Assembly (NCBI RefSeq): GCF_029910235.1
Contig: NZ_CP112874.1
Span: 2,170,001 to 2,234,000, forward strand
Length of the DNA: 64,000 bases
Reading direction: 5' to 3'
DNA from: Pseudanabaena galeata CCNP1313
GTDB taxonomy: Bacteria; Cyanobacteriota; Cyanobacteriia; Pseudanabaenales; Pseudanabaenaceae
Shown: one piece after another, positions 51,956 through 60,817 of the stretch
Layout: each line of letters starts with the position of its first letter
Position numbering within the stretch: position 1 is the first letter of the stretch
Notes under the pieces: generated by a model
Seen by the model: only the letters and a program-made list of their open reading frames with translations
Databases searched by the model: none
Told to the model about the DNA's origin: nothing
Made by a program: the position numbers and the translations under genes

Positions 51956-53647
51956 CTAGCTGACCGCTACTTGAAAAGGAGCAACCCGCCATAACTGCTC
52001 TAATTTTGCTGCTGGCATCGTCAAATAGAGAATATCACCTGCACTTAGAGAGGCTTCCAGTAAGTTCCATCCATGAATTGTTTGGCAGGAAGTTTCGATA
52101 TAGAGAGGTACAAAATCTGCGGTCATCGAGGCTTCGCAGACTGGTTTTCCACAGAATGGATGATTGGGGGTAATCATTGTGGCGATCGCTACCCACAGAC
52201 TGTCAGCAACTATGCCATTGCCAAGAATGCGTCCACCTAGCGCCGAAGAAGCAAAGGCGGGAGCCGCAATTTCAGGAGGACTAAGAACTGCTTCAAAATC
52301 AAATACTTCCTGCGCCATGCTGGCATAGTAGGGATCGTCATACCGCACAACTACCCGACAACGTGGGGCAATTCCCTTGGCATTCAGTGCAATTTCTAAA
52401 TTTGCCGTGTCGTTACTGGTGACAGCAAGTAGGCTTTCAGCTTTTTCAAGATTGGCTGCTTTGAGAGTAGTCGGCAAACTCGCATCACCATGAATGACAG
52501 GAATACCATGTGATCGCACCGTATCTAAAAAGCGATTATTGAGATCACGTTCTATCACCAAGACCTCGTAGCCATAGCTGACTAGTTGCAATGCTGTCTG
52601 CACCCCAACACTTCCTAAACCACAAACAACAATGTGATTTCGATGGGGAACTCGCGTCGCATCCCAAAAGTTTCTCAGCCGTGAACCCAAAATAAAATCA
52701 TTTAAAATCGCATAAAAAATTCCAATTACTGCCGTACCAATCAGCATCATGATGATTGTAAAAACTTTGATGCTATCGGCAGAATTTTCCACCACCATCT
52801 CGTTTCCGCCAGCACCTGTAATCATCCCCACCGAGAAATAGAGAGCATTCACTAAGGAAATATTCATTTGGAAGCTGGTATAAACCACTGTTGCCGAAAA
52901 AATCGTTAGCAATAGAGCGATCGCGGTAAACAGAACCGCTCGTCCATGTTCATGAAAATGGCGAAAGCTCATAAAGAGTTTAGATATTTTCTGCAAGATT
53001 GGGCGCGATGCAGTTCTGACACTGGGCTGAGTACCAAGTAATAGGCGATCGCCGATTTGCAAAGTTCGACCATTTAACACGGCACTCACTAGATCGACTT
53101 TGCTCTCGTCGTAGGGTAGGTAATAGATCAACATGCGCGATCGATCTTCCCAAAACTCGGCTAGTGGTTTCCCAAACCAAGGATGATGATCGTCAATATA
53201 TTCTTCGTGAATCGGCCAAGTCTGGTTAAATAGCCGCAACTGCCCGATCGCCTGACTTCCCATCGCACTAAAGGCAAATACAGGCGCAGCGAGAGCCGCG
53301 ACACTCATGGTCAAATGATTGGGCAAGGTCAGGTCTAAACGCACGCCCAAACTGGAGTTAAACAATCGATTAATAATTCTGACATGGGGATTAAGCACCC
53401 TTGCTTGCATCAAAATTGTCAGGTTACGAGTTTCATCGGCTCCTGCCAAAATTAAGGTCTGAGCATCGCGAATTCCTGCGGCAAGCAATGTCTCGGCAGC
53501 CGCCAAATCACCGATAATAATTTCGGCATCAGCTTGATGAATCGGGCGATCGTGTATGCCCACAACAAGACAACCTTGCTGTTTTAGCAAACCCAAAATT
53601 TTGTAACCCGTGCGATCTAGACCACAGATGATAATGCGGGGTTTCAT
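51956..53647 (-). CDS. Two-RCK ion channel-like protein with atypical pore filter
   Basis: The 563-residue protein has an N-terminal nucleotide-binding domain (IIICGLDRTGYKILGLLKQQG), then a two-helix pore region at about 230-320. A second RCK domain with TrkA-C follows (IVVCGLGSVGVQTALQLVSYG; VTSNDTANLEIALNAK). The pore loop reads ALYFSVGMITGAGGNEM, where a TVGYGD filter would be expected, so K+ selectivity is doubtful. Each RCK can bind NAD or another ligand to gate ion flow. It is transcribed leftward into a terminator before cbiM. Confidence 0.78.
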   Translation of the reverse strand: MKPRIIICGLDRTGYKILGLLKQQGCLVVGIHDRPIHQADAEIIIGDLAAAETLLAAGIRDAQTLILAGADETRNLTILMQARVLNPHVRIINRLFNSSLGVRLDLTLPNHLTMSVAALAAPVFAFSAMGSQAIGQLRLFNQTWPIHEEYIDDHHPWFGKPLAEFWEDRSRMLIYYLPYDESKVDLVSAVLNGRTLQIGDRLLLGTQPSVRTASRPILQKISKLFMSFRHFHEHGRAVLFTAIALLLTIFSATVVYTSFQMNISLVNALYFSVGMITGAGGNEMVVENSADSIKVFTIIMMLIGTAVIGIFYAILNDFILGSRLRNFWDATRVPHRNHIVVCGLGSVGVQTALQLVSYGYEVLVIERDLNNRFLDTVRSHGIPVIHGDASLPTTLKAANLEKAESLLAVTSNDTANLEIALNAKGIAPRCRVVVRYDDPYYASMAQEVFDFEAVLSPPEIAAPAFASSALGGRILGNGIVADSLWVAIATMITPNHPFCGKPVCEASMTADFVPLYIETSCQTIHGWNLLEASLSAGDILYLTMPAAKLEQLWRVAPFQVAVS

Positions 53648-53751
53648 TGCTTATGCGCGATGGCGATCGCTACCCATAGAACTATCGTAACTATTGTGAG
53701 CTATCGATGACATTGTGACTGTAGCTGATAATACCTGTGTCTCCTAAAACG

Positions 53752-53815
53752 CAGTATGGTGTCCTCTCAAGCCAGAAAGTTACTCTGAACATGCGCCCGA
53801 AGTCTAGGACAAGGC
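53752..53815 (+). pseudogene. Remnant of HNH gene start (duplicate of 55589)
   Basis: ATGGTGTCCTCTCAAGCCAG is followed by a decayed version of the HNH gene start found at 55589 (GAACATGCGCCCGAAGTCT versus GAACGCGCCCGAAGTCTCTG). It has several changes and no open frame. It marks one side of the TA island at 53821-55106. Confidence 0.65.
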
Positions 53816-53820
53816 GATCC

Positions 53821-53943
53821 CTACGAAATATTTAGGTGTTGCCGTATTATTTGACGAATCTGGATACAGTCAGAAAAAGCATTATCGAGAATCGCAAAGT
53901 CTCCTTCCGCTTTATCAACCCACTCTTGCGTGATTGGTTTCAT
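53821..53943 (-). pseudogene. HEPN-domain toxin, 40-codon N-terminal fragment
   Basis: It starts MKPITQEWVDKAEGDFAILDNAF, the typical start of HEPN proteins paired with MNT antitoxins. It then diverges into QIRQIIRQHLNIS and stops. The RxxxxH active-site helix is missing, so it is dead. Its ATG lies inside the end of the MNT gene (29-base overlap), as in intact HEPN-MNT pairs. Confidence 0.75.
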
Positions 53944-54244
53944 AGAGAATACGACCTCTTTGGAGAATGTCTTGAATAAAAAAATCACCCATCTCTAAAC
54001 GCTGTTGAATTTGTTTGGATGTTCGAGCGATTAAATCCAGTGAGAAGGTAGGTCTGAGCTTTTTGCGGATTTCGATCGCCTTATAAACTGGCAGTCCTTC
54101 AAATGGCAATATCACCAGTAAATCAACGTCAGAGTCTTGGTTTGGTTGAGCATAGGCATAGGAACCAAACAGAATAATTTGATCGGGATGAAACTGCTCG
54201 ACAATCTGTTGACTATATGATTGAATTTGGCTATAGCTAATCAT
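53915..54244 (-). CDS. MNT-type nucleotidyltransferase antitoxin
   Basis: The 109-residue protein has the minimal nucleotidyltransferase motif GSYAYAQPNQDSDVDLLV (GS...DxD). Such MNT proteins modify or neutralise HEPN toxins, in some systems by AMPylation. The paired HEPN gene is truncated, so this is probably an orphan antitoxin. Confidence 0.82.
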   Translation of the reverse strand: MISYSQIQSYSQQIVEQFHPDQIILFGSYAYAQPNQDSDVDLLVILPFEGLPVYKAIEIRKKLRPTFSLDLIARTSKQIQQRLEMGDFFIQDILQRGRILYETNHARVG

Positions 54245-54329
54245 TTTGACTAAAGCTTAATGGCTTAATTCGTTTTTATAATAACATTATGGCGATCGCC
54301 GTTTGAGCATGGGTTAACCTCCAAAATTG

Positions 54330-54425
54330 CGCGATCGCTACTCTCACATTTTGCCATAGGCTAGCAAATATTTAGATTGTCTTCTCTCTGACCCAGCGTT
54401 CAATTAATGGCACTTCAAATTTATA
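54330..54425. repeat. Repeat S1 flanking VapBC
   Basis: It resembles S2 (55183-55281) over about 95 bases. On the minus strand it reads YKFEVPLIERWVREKTI and stop, i.e. the end of some protein-coding gene whose body is not here. Confidence 0.75.
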
Positions 54426-54432
54426 GCATTTG

Positions 54433-54831
54433 TCATTCAATAAACGGATTCAAGATTTGAATATTACAACCTTCAAAATCACGAGTATTGCGTGTAACCA
54501 GAATTAGATCGTGAACTTCAGCAGTCGCAGCAATAAGAATGTCAGCTTGAGAGCGAGAAATACCTTTTGTTCTGAAGTTACCACGCATTAGCCCTGCACA
54601 TTGAGCTATTTCAGGTGTTACTGGTAATATTTGGCATGAATAACTTAGAAAATGCTGAAACCAATCTTGAATCCTTGCATTTGGCTTTGCTGTTAGTCCG
54701 TAAGTGATTTCTTCAATCGTAATTACACTTATGGCTATGAACGTAACATTTTGACTCCAATCAACTACGCCAGAATTTGGGCGAGGTCTAGCTAGCTCAC
54801 TGATAATATTTGTATCGCAGAGAAAGGTCAT
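54433..54831 (-). CDS. vapC: VapC-type PIN toxin
   Basis: The 132-residue protein shows the PIN acidic residues: LCDTNIISELAR, VITIEEITYG, GISRSQADILIAATA and VTRNTRDFEGCNI. It is a normal VapC-size RNase toxin. It overlaps its antitoxin by 4 bases. Confidence 0.88.
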   Translation of the reverse strand: MTFLCDTNIISELARPRPNSGVVDWSQNVTFIAISVITIEEITYGLTAKPNARIQDWFQHFLSYSCQILPVTPEIAQCAGLMRGNFRTKGISRSQADILIAATAEVHDLILVTRNTRDFEGCNIQILNPFIE

Positions 54832-55106
54832 GGCAGCATTTCCGCAAAGGGATTGGGGCGATCGCTACGAGGACTAATCTCAAAGGTATAGTTTTCCGCA
54901 ATACAAATCTGTCGTAATTCATCGAAGGTATCGGCTAGGGAAGTCCGTTTTTGCTGTTGTTGCCATGTGAGAAATTCTTGAAATAGGTCAGCACGAATTA
55001 CCGCAGCAACAAAGCGATCTCGCTGATAAATTAGTTGAGGAGTTTGTCCAGAAGCATTAACAACTTCCAAAAATTGTTCTTGTGCTTCTTCAATTTTCCA
55101 AGTCAT
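54828..55106 (-). CDS. Phd/YefM-type antitoxin of VapC
   Basis: The 92-residue protein starts MTWKIEEAQEQFLEVVNASGQTPQLIYQRDRFVAAVI, a Phd/YefM DNA-binding fold. Its C-terminal part (DTFDELRQICIAENYTFEI) would wrap the toxin. It should repress its own operon. Confidence 0.83.
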   Translation of the reverse strand: MTWKIEEAQEQFLEVVNASGQTPQLIYQRDRFVAAVIRADLFQEFLTWQQQQKRTSLADTFDELRQICIAENYTFEISPRSDRPNPFAEMLP

Positions 55107-55182
55107 AGGTTTTTAGTCCTTACGATAAATTGGTTGTTTACATAACATTCGCGTAATACTCTTGAGCTTAGCCACAAAATAA

Positions 55183-55281
55183 ATGCGAGATCGCTACTCT
55201 CATATTTTGCCATAGGCGAGAATATATTCAGCTTGCCTTCTCTCTGACCCTGCGTTTGATTAATGGCGCTTCAAATTTATA
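55183..55281. repeat. Repeat S2 flanking VapBC
   Basis: On the minus strand it reads RNIGKIDNQYKFEAPLIKR then RVREKAS and stop. The frame is conserved with S1 (EVPLIER versus EAPLIKR), so both copies kept coding sense for a time. Confidence 0.75.
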
Positions 55282-55349
55282 CTGGTTATCGATTTTTCCG
55301 ATATTGCGCTATTCTAAATAAAGTTTCTTAGAAAGATATGAGGTGAGAA

Positions 55350-55670
55350 ATGATTACCCAATCAATGGTGCAGCCATCGTCACTTATACCTGTAGGGATG
55401 AATATTTTTCCTTTAGGTAATGTCTTTCTATTTCATCTCACGGATGATTTGCAAGATCGCCTAGAAAACCTTTTAGATCGGAAGAAAGCAAATGCTCTTA
55501 CCAATGAGCAAATTGCTGAACTTGAAGGTATTACTGAACTATCTCGCATCTTTACTCTGATTAATGCTCAAATCGCTGAAAAAGCCGCATGGTGTCCTCT
55601 CAAGCCAGAAAATTTGTCCGAGAACGCGCCCGAAGTCTCTGTGAATACTGCCATTCACCAGAATATCTAA
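55350..55670 (+). CDS. Small conserved protein usually paired with HNH gene
   Basis: The 106-residue protein contains MNIFPLGNVFLFHLTDDLQDRLENLLDRKK and LTNEQIAELEGITELSRIFTLINAQI, a pattern I associate with small proteins preceding HNH endonucleases in cyanobacteria. The last ~30 residues after AEKAAWCPLKPEN run in a different frame of the HNH gene and look artificial, which suggests that the original stop was lost. Function is unknown. Confidence 0.5.
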   Translation: MITQSMVQPSSLIPVGMNIFPLGNVFLFHLTDDLQDRLENLLDRKKANALTNEQIAELEGITELSRIFTLINAQIAEKAAWCPLKPENLSENAPEVSVNTAIHQNI

Positions 55671-55762
55671 ATAGCGATCGCTTTACAATGGAACATCTTC
55701 TGCCGCAATCTTTAGGTGGTACGGATGATGTGGACAATCTTGCACTTGCTTGTTCTCAATGA
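55589..55762 (+). pseudogene. HNH endonuclease, frameshifted
   Basis: From the ATG inside the previous gene the frame reads RKFVRERARSLCEYCHSPEY and FTMEHLLPQSLGG, then NLALACSQ and two stops. The paired zinc cysteine of the HNH second half (CHNDR) appears in another frame just downstream, followed by more stops. It is a broken HNH nuclease; a decayed copy of its start lies at 53752. Confidence 0.75.
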
Positions 55763-55924
55763 TGATTGCCACAATGACAGGTTTATCATCCGAGCGAGAG
55801 CGTTATAGCTCAGAGGTGGTTGGCATTCTCCAGATGGTGATCCTTGCTTGTAAATAAGCGATCACCACACCAAAACCCTCAATCGACTTCTAGTGTAAAG
55901 CGATCTCACATAACCTCTTGAGAT

Positions 55925-56872
55925 CTATTTCCAGAAATTATGATTTTGCCAATCGGTAGGGAAACCCATATCTTGAACGCTGACATATGGCATTATGGGA
56001 AAACTGTTAATTAACTCAGTAAGGCGTTGAGACCAAGAAGAGCGTTGATTTATGCTCTTTGAGAAATGACTAAGAATACAGCAAATACTGTATATTCTGG
56101 TGTTTACGCTATGTAAAGGAACTAGGGCATCAAAATCAGCCATTAGTCCTCGGCGGCTCGGCAAACTTGGACTTTCGACTAAATTAAGGTTCCATAGTCG
56201 CCCATGATGAGCAATAACATTACGAACATAATTGAGACTGCGTAACCAACTTGCCATAAATTTCCAATTGGAAATAGAAAACCTCGTTGCTACGCTAATG
56301 CAATGAGTTGTATCCATTCCGCTATAAAAGAGAGAAAGTAACCCAAAATCCCATAATTCGACAGCAATCCAGATAGGAAGTGTGGAACGATTGCCATATT
56401 TACGCTCGTGGTGCAAAACAAACTCGTCTTTTGAGCGATTGACAGATCCATTAAATTTTTTTAGCCATTCTTGATGTTGTGTTTTACCTGATGCATCAAG
56501 CCTAATGAAGCTGGGGCGAAAAAAATTGGGATTAATATGAGCAAAAGTATCACTTGCCCCCAAAAGCAAAGCAATTTCTGCTCTTACAGCAATTTCTACC
56601 CCTTCAATCGCATCAAGTAGTAATAGTTTGAATTTTTTATCGAATGTGCAAAGATCTCGCACATCTTCAAATTTGCTGTTAGGAAGAAAATTATCGCTTC
56701 GATGGCTTCCTACTATTTCACGAAACGGATACCAGTATGCACTCAGTCGATAGTAACCATTATGGCGTAGAAACTCCTTTGCAGCTATGTCATCTGTAAC
56801 TTGAAGTCCACGCTGATTCAGTAAAACAAGTTGATCGTCTAAGGATAAATGGGGCTTGGTGTAGGTTGCCAA
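55925..56872 (-). CDS. Abi-family (AbiF/AbiD-like) protein
   Basis: The 315-residue protein has the Abi_2 start YTKPHLSLDDQLVLLNQRGLQ and FLRHNGYYRLSAYWYPF. The HEPN-type RxxxxH motif is RNVIAHHGRLWN near residue 217. The family causes abortive infection in Lactococcus and is an RNA-acting HEPN toxin. It stands alone here. Confidence 0.85.
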   Translation of the reverse strand: MATYTKPHLSLDDQLVLLNQRGLQVTDDIAAKEFLRHNGYYRLSAYWYPFREIVGSHRSDNFLPNSKFEDVRDLCTFDKKFKLLLLDAIEGVEIAVRAEIALLLGASDTFAHINPNFFRPSFIRLDASGKTQHQEWLKKFNGSVNRSKDEFVLHHERKYGNRSTLPIWIAVELWDFGLLSLFYSGMDTTHCISVATRFSISNWKFMASWLRSLNYVRNVIAHHGRLWNLNLVESPSLPSRRGLMADFDALVPLHSVNTRIYSICCILSHFSKSINQRSSWSQRLTELINSFPIMPYVSVQDMGFPTDWQNHNFWK

Positions 56873-57082
56873 TATACTGATTGTGAAATAAAATAGAGAA
56901 CCCGTCCAAATACAGAAGTAAAGGACGGGTCGTATTAATATCCATACTACTTCCCTGTTTCCTTAACGTCAATAGCTCAGATGAGTTTTCTTTGATCGCC
57001 TAATCACAAAGGCATTTGTCTGCATGAAATAGGTGTTTCAGTACCCATCCTTCGTTAGCTGACTAGTACCCAGATCTTGATT

Positions 57083-57949
57083 TTATCCATTGTTACGCAA
57101 CCAAGCATTTAAATCCGCAACAGTTTGTAAATCAAAGATAACTTCCGCAAGGTTTTCTAACTGCGTCACTGATAATTTCGTGATCCGATTTGTTGTTCGA
57201 GGGCTTAATTTCCCCAACTTGCGGGTAAGCATTTTTAGCAGCATCGAAACTTGTCTCTGCAAACCCTCTTGCTTGCCTAACTGCAACCCCTCTTGCTTGC
57301 CCTCTTGCTTCGCATCTTGGTAAACGCGAGTATTTTTTAAATCGTTGAATGTAAACATGGCTTCGATCTCCTGACGACTTAACTTGGGGAACTTGTATAC
57401 AAGTACGGTCTCTATAAATTTTACTACTTGGTCTTGCAAATCTGTATCTAGCTCTTGCTGGACTTTTTCGTTAATTTGTCTCGCGAGGTCAGGGGTTTGT
57501 TTTTCTGGAGCCAATATTAGTTGAATGATGGCAATAGTAAGGGAATCCGCTTCTTGATGTAACCAATCCTCTAAATACACACGGATGATTCGATTAGAAG
57601 TGATCATCTCCTGCACATGATCGACAATTTCTGGCTCACAATTGCGCTTAGCGAAAATGGCTACAGCTTGCCATTTGTTGCTTGGACGAAATTGATTGAG
57701 ATATAGAAATATTTCTGATAGAAACTCCCAATAGAAGTCGGTTTTCGGTTGAAATTGGACTTCAAGAAAGAAAATCGGCTTGTTGTTGACTGTGGGCATG
57801 AAGATACCATCAAACCGAAACGCTTTCTCTTTGATTTCGGCTGTACTGAATTGATAGCCTTCTGCATCTGAAATTGGGCGATCAATTAGCTCAAAGAGTA
57901 GCGTATGGAATGATTGGAAGAGTTGATAAAAGAGGGTATCGGTTTTCAT
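57083..57949 (-). CDS. Rpn/DUF2887-type nuclease
   Basis: The 288-residue protein carries the PD-(D/E)xK-like core FRFDGIFMP...KPIFFLEVQFQPK, with the region DTLFYQLFQSFHTLLFELI before it. KQEGKQEGLQLGKQEGLQ is a short repeat in the helical C-terminal half. Rpn proteins are DNases linked to recombination and to IS elements. No partner gene is seen. Confidence 0.85.
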   Translation of the reverse strand: MKTDTLFYQLFQSFHTLLFELIDRPISDAEGYQFSTAEIKEKAFRFDGIFMPTVNNKPIFFLEVQFQPKTDFYWEFLSEIFLYLNQFRPSNKWQAVAIFAKRNCEPEIVDHVQEMITSNRIIRVYLEDWLHQEADSLTIAIIQLILAPEKQTPDLARQINEKVQQELDTDLQDQVVKFIETVLVYKFPKLSRQEIEAMFTFNDLKNTRVYQDAKQEGKQEGLQLGKQEGLQRQVSMLLKMLTRKLGKLSPRTTNRITKLSVTQLENLAEVIFDLQTVADLNAWLRNNG

Positions 57950-57986
57950 CGCTGATTAGCTTATCACGCTTGAGCTAAGCCCAAAA

Positions 57987-58045
57987 GAAGAACTAGATTT
58001 TTGAGGATGGGCTTTGCTACACCCTCAAAAATTTGGTTCTTTATT
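57987..58045. repeat. palindrome upstream of bioU
   Basis: GAACTAGATTTTTGAGG is approximately mirrored by CCTCAAAAATTTGGTTC. A similar palindrome lies at 26917-26970. It is another small dispersed repeat. Confidence 0.5.
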
Positions 58046-58148
58046 AAGTTACAGGACTCTAATGTGCTATTGCGTCCGAAAATATGGCACATTAAGGGAT
58101 CGCATCAGAATTGTAAACTCCCATAGTGATAAACGAAGTTAAACTTAA

Positions 58149-59132
58149 ATGACATTAAAAGTTGGAATTTTAGGATTTGGTGGATTAGGTCAGGCGGCGG
58201 CGAAATTGCTTAGCGCTAAGCAAGAAATGCAGCTAGTCGTAGCTGCCGACAAAGAAGGCTTTGCCTATGACCCACAGGGGCTAGACGCTAACAAAGCGAT
58301 CGCCACTTATCAAAACAAAGGCTCACTGGGCTATCTCGAAGGAGCAGGTACTCTTACTCAAGACAGTATTGCGGCAGCGATCGCTACCGCCAAGGATGTC
58401 GATGGTTATTTCCTCGCTTTGCCTAACCTACCCAATACCTTCATGGCAAGCGTGGCTAAGCAATTCATCGCTTCAGGTTGGCAGGGTGTGCTAGTGGATG
58501 CGATCAAACGCACTAGCGCCGTTGAGCAAATGATTGCCCTTGCCCCAGAGCTAAAAGCAGCAGGCATTACCTATATGTCTGGTTGTGGCGCAACCCCTGG
58601 TTTATTGACAGCCGCCGCAGCGATCGCCGCTCAGAGCTTTGCGGAAGTCCACAAGGTCGAGATTACTTTCGGGGTTGGTATTGCCAACTGGAACGCCTAT
58701 CGCGCCACCATTCGCGAAGATATCGCTCATATGTCGGGTTATACCGTCGATATGGCTCAAGCGATGACCGATGCGGAAGTAGAAGCTCTGCTTGAAAAGA
58801 CCAATGGGTTAATCTCGTTGGAAAATATGGAACATGCCGATGACATTATGCTCGAGCGTGTGGGAATTTGCGATCGCGATCGGGTCACCGTTGGCGGCGT
58901 AGTTGATACGCGCAATCCCAAGAAACCTCTCAGTACCAATATGAAGCTGACAGGTCGCACCTTTGAGGGCAAGATCTCGACGCATACCTTCACCCTTGGC
59001 GATGAAACCAGCATGGCGGCAAATGTCTGTGGTCCCGCCTTTGGCTATCTCAAGGCTGGTAAACATTTCCATCAACGAGGTATTTACGGTTTGATGACTG
59101 CTGCCGAAGTGATGCCTGCGTTTGTCCGTTAA
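58149..59132 (+). CDS. bioU: BioU-type (S)-8-amino-7-oxononanoate synthase
   Basis: This 327-residue saccharopine-dehydrogenase-like protein has a nucleotide-binding start [33 protein letters not shown] contains Lys120, at the place of the single-turnover lysine (Lys124 in Synechocystis BioU) that gives up its amino group to form the biotin precursor [23 protein letters not shown] and [17 protein letters not shown] are also typical. It replaces BioA in cyanobacteria. The assignment depends on family resemblance and the lysine position; it may instead be a general dehydrogenase. Confidence 0.75.
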   Translation: MTLKVGILGFGGLGQAAAKLLSAKQEMQLVVAADKEGFAYDPQGLDANKAIATYQNKGSLGYLEGAGTLTQDSIAAAIATAKDVDGYFLALPNLPNTFMASVAKQFIASGWQGVLVDAIKRTSAVEQMIALAPELKAAGITYMSGCGATPGLLTAAAAIAAQSFAEVHKVEITFGVGIANWNAYRATIREDIAHMSGYTVDMAQAMTDAEVEALLEKTNGLISLENMEHADDIMLERVGICDRDRVTVGGVVDTRNPKKPLSTNMKLTGRTFEGKISTHTFTLGDETSMAANVCGPAFGYLKAGKHFHQRGIYGLMTAAEVMPAFVR

Positions 59133-59242
59133 TTTTCTATTTGGAGTATTTGTAGGGCGCGATAGCGAAAGTGTAACGCGCCTTAGAGAAGGTAATTTTG
59201 GCTTCTTTAAATGCCCATCTCCACGAATTTTTCTGTGATTGT

Positions 59243-59317
59243 GCTACGACATAAAACCAAAAAGATGAGTGGCGGCGCTTCGCGCCGCCACTCATCTTTT
59301 TGGTTTTATGTCGTAGC
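59243..59317. repeat. Family C palindromic repeat (copy C3), perfect 75-bp hairpin
   Basis: The arms begin GCTACGACATAAAACC and are fully complementary over 36 bases with a TTC loop. It sits between two converging genes, so it may end both transcripts. Confidence 0.8.
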
Positions 59318-59341
59318 TATCTCTTGCGTCGCAATACTTAC

Positions 59342-60706
59342 CTAACTAAAGCGGCCAATTTCAACGCCATTTTGACGAATTACCAGCTCTAAAATCAGAG
59401 AACTCGCAGGAAAAATAGCTTCCTTGGCGATAGCCTTAATTTCATAGGGAGTCTTAAGCTCACTCACTACTTTAAAAAGCTCAGTCAAAGCCTCAGGTGG
59501 AAAATTGCCGACTTTACCTGTAAGTGGATTAGCTAGTACCCCCTCTCGACGAGCGCGAAAACTGACTAACAAAAATAGTTGCTCAATTCTTGATGCAAGA
59601 GCCTGAGGCGCTAGATCAGGAGTAAATTGCAAGGAAGCAATTTCAGCGCCAGGAGCAAATATTTGGCGGTTCAGGGTGACATCAGCAGCGATCGCAATTC
59701 TGGTCTCGCGTTTAAGAAAGTTACCTGCGGAGAGGATACGGATCACATAGCTTTGTCCGTCTTTAATTCGATCTATCAATCCTTCGATCTGTGCTTCTGT
59801 AATTTTGATGACTGGTTCTTTGGGAGCTTGATCGGGAAGGAAATCTAATAGTTCGCGTGCATTGCGCTCAGCTTGTTGCAACAGTTGGGCGCTAGCTTGA
59901 CGCAACTCCGATTGACTCAGATTTGGTCGCACAACTCCTATAGATAAAATCTGATCCGCAAAAACAGCTACGTTGCCTTTGCGTAAAGCTTCAAGGCTAA
60001 TTAATAATTGCTCACGAGCCGATTCGAGGGAAGCAACTTCTGCTCCAAGGGCTACCCGTTGCTTTTCAATTTCTGCCAAGCGTTGTTCGGATTCATCAAC
60101 CCTTTGTTTGAGAGTTTCGCGATCGCGGGAAATACTGGTCAACTCATTAGAAATTCGATCTTTTTCATCCCGCAGTTGATTACTTTCAGCTTGGAGACTT
60201 TCTTGCTCAGCACTCAAACTTTGGATGCGATCGCGCAGATCGGCTTCCTGCTGTGAGGCTTTTTGCAGTTGTTCGTTAGCTTCTTCAAATTTGCTCTCAA
60301 CTGACTGTAACAGTGCTTGAGTCTCTGACTGTTTTCGCAAAGCTTGGACTAAGGATTGATTAATCTGCCCTAGACGTTGTTGTGCTTTTTCCTGTTCAGT
60401 TTTCGCAGCATTTAGCTCAGTTTCGACTTTTTGCTTCTGTTCTTGGCTGCTAGCTAATTCCGAGCGAATACTTTCAAGACGAAATAATCCATCCCTTAGC
60501 TGACCACTTAGCAATAATAAAATCCCTAAGGTGGATGCAGAGATCATTCCCCCTGTAGCGATCGTCACGACAGTAGCAGTATCACGCGGTCTTAATTTGA
60601 ATATGCTAAGTCGCGCCTTTCCAACCTTAGTACCGATGCGATCGCCTAGCGTCGCGATCATACCTCCTAAGATCAAAATCGCTAAAATCAGCGTATATCC
60701 AGCCAT
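59342..60706 (-). CDS. DUF3084 protein with long coiled coil
   Basis: The 454-residue protein has two N-terminal membrane helices (LILAILILGGMIATLGDRIG and VVTIATGGMISASTLGILLLL), followed by about 150 residues of heptad coiled coil (QEQKQKVETELNAAKTEQE and more). A C-terminal globular region begins near RKGNVAVFADQILSIGV. This is the DUF3084 architecture widespread in cyanobacteria. Function is unknown; a structural role at the membrane is plausible. Confidence 0.8.
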   Translation of the reverse strand: MAGYTLILAILILGGMIATLGDRIGTKVGKARLSIFKLRPRDTATVVTIATGGMISASTLGILLLLSGQLRDGLFRLESIRSELASSQEQKQKVETELNAAKTEQEKAQQRLGQINQSLVQALRKQSETQALLQSVESKFEEANEQLQKASQQEADLRDRIQSLSAEQESLQAESNQLRDEKDRISNELTSISRDRETLKQRVDESEQRLAEIEKQRVALGAEVASLESAREQLLISLEALRKGNVAVFADQILSIGVVRPNLSQSELRQASAQLLQQAERNARELLDFLPDQAPKEPVIKITEAQIEGLIDRIKDGQSYVIRILSAGNFLKRETRIAIAADVTLNRQIFAPGAEIASLQFTPDLAPQALASRIEQLFLLVSFRARREGVLANPLTGKVGNFPPEALTELFKVVSELKTPYEIKAIAKEAIFPASSLILELVIRQNGVEIGRFS

Positions 60707-60764
60707 GTAACTCCTGAGTCCTCACGCTGTTGATTTTAGCAGACAAGTCTAAAGATTTTTACAG

Positions 60765-60803
60765 CAAAAAATAAGGAGGCGCAACGTGCCTCCTTATTTT
60801 TTT
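60765..60803 (-). terminator. rho-independent terminator of the porin gene
   Basis: AAAAAATAAGGAGGC/GCCTCCTTATTTTTT with a short loop lies 15 bases after the porin stop and ends in a T run on the minus strand. Confidence 0.75.
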
Positions 60804-60817
60804 GCTAATTGATGAAG

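Noticed and set aside
49086-51956. Cobalamin or nickel riboswitch/NikR site near the cbi operon
   Set aside because: I could not find a B12-box or a clear operator palindrome apart from the terminator-like hairpin.
56790-56972. Short minus-strand frame overlapping the start of the Abi gene
   Set aside because: It overlaps the Abi start in a different frame and shows no recognisable domain.
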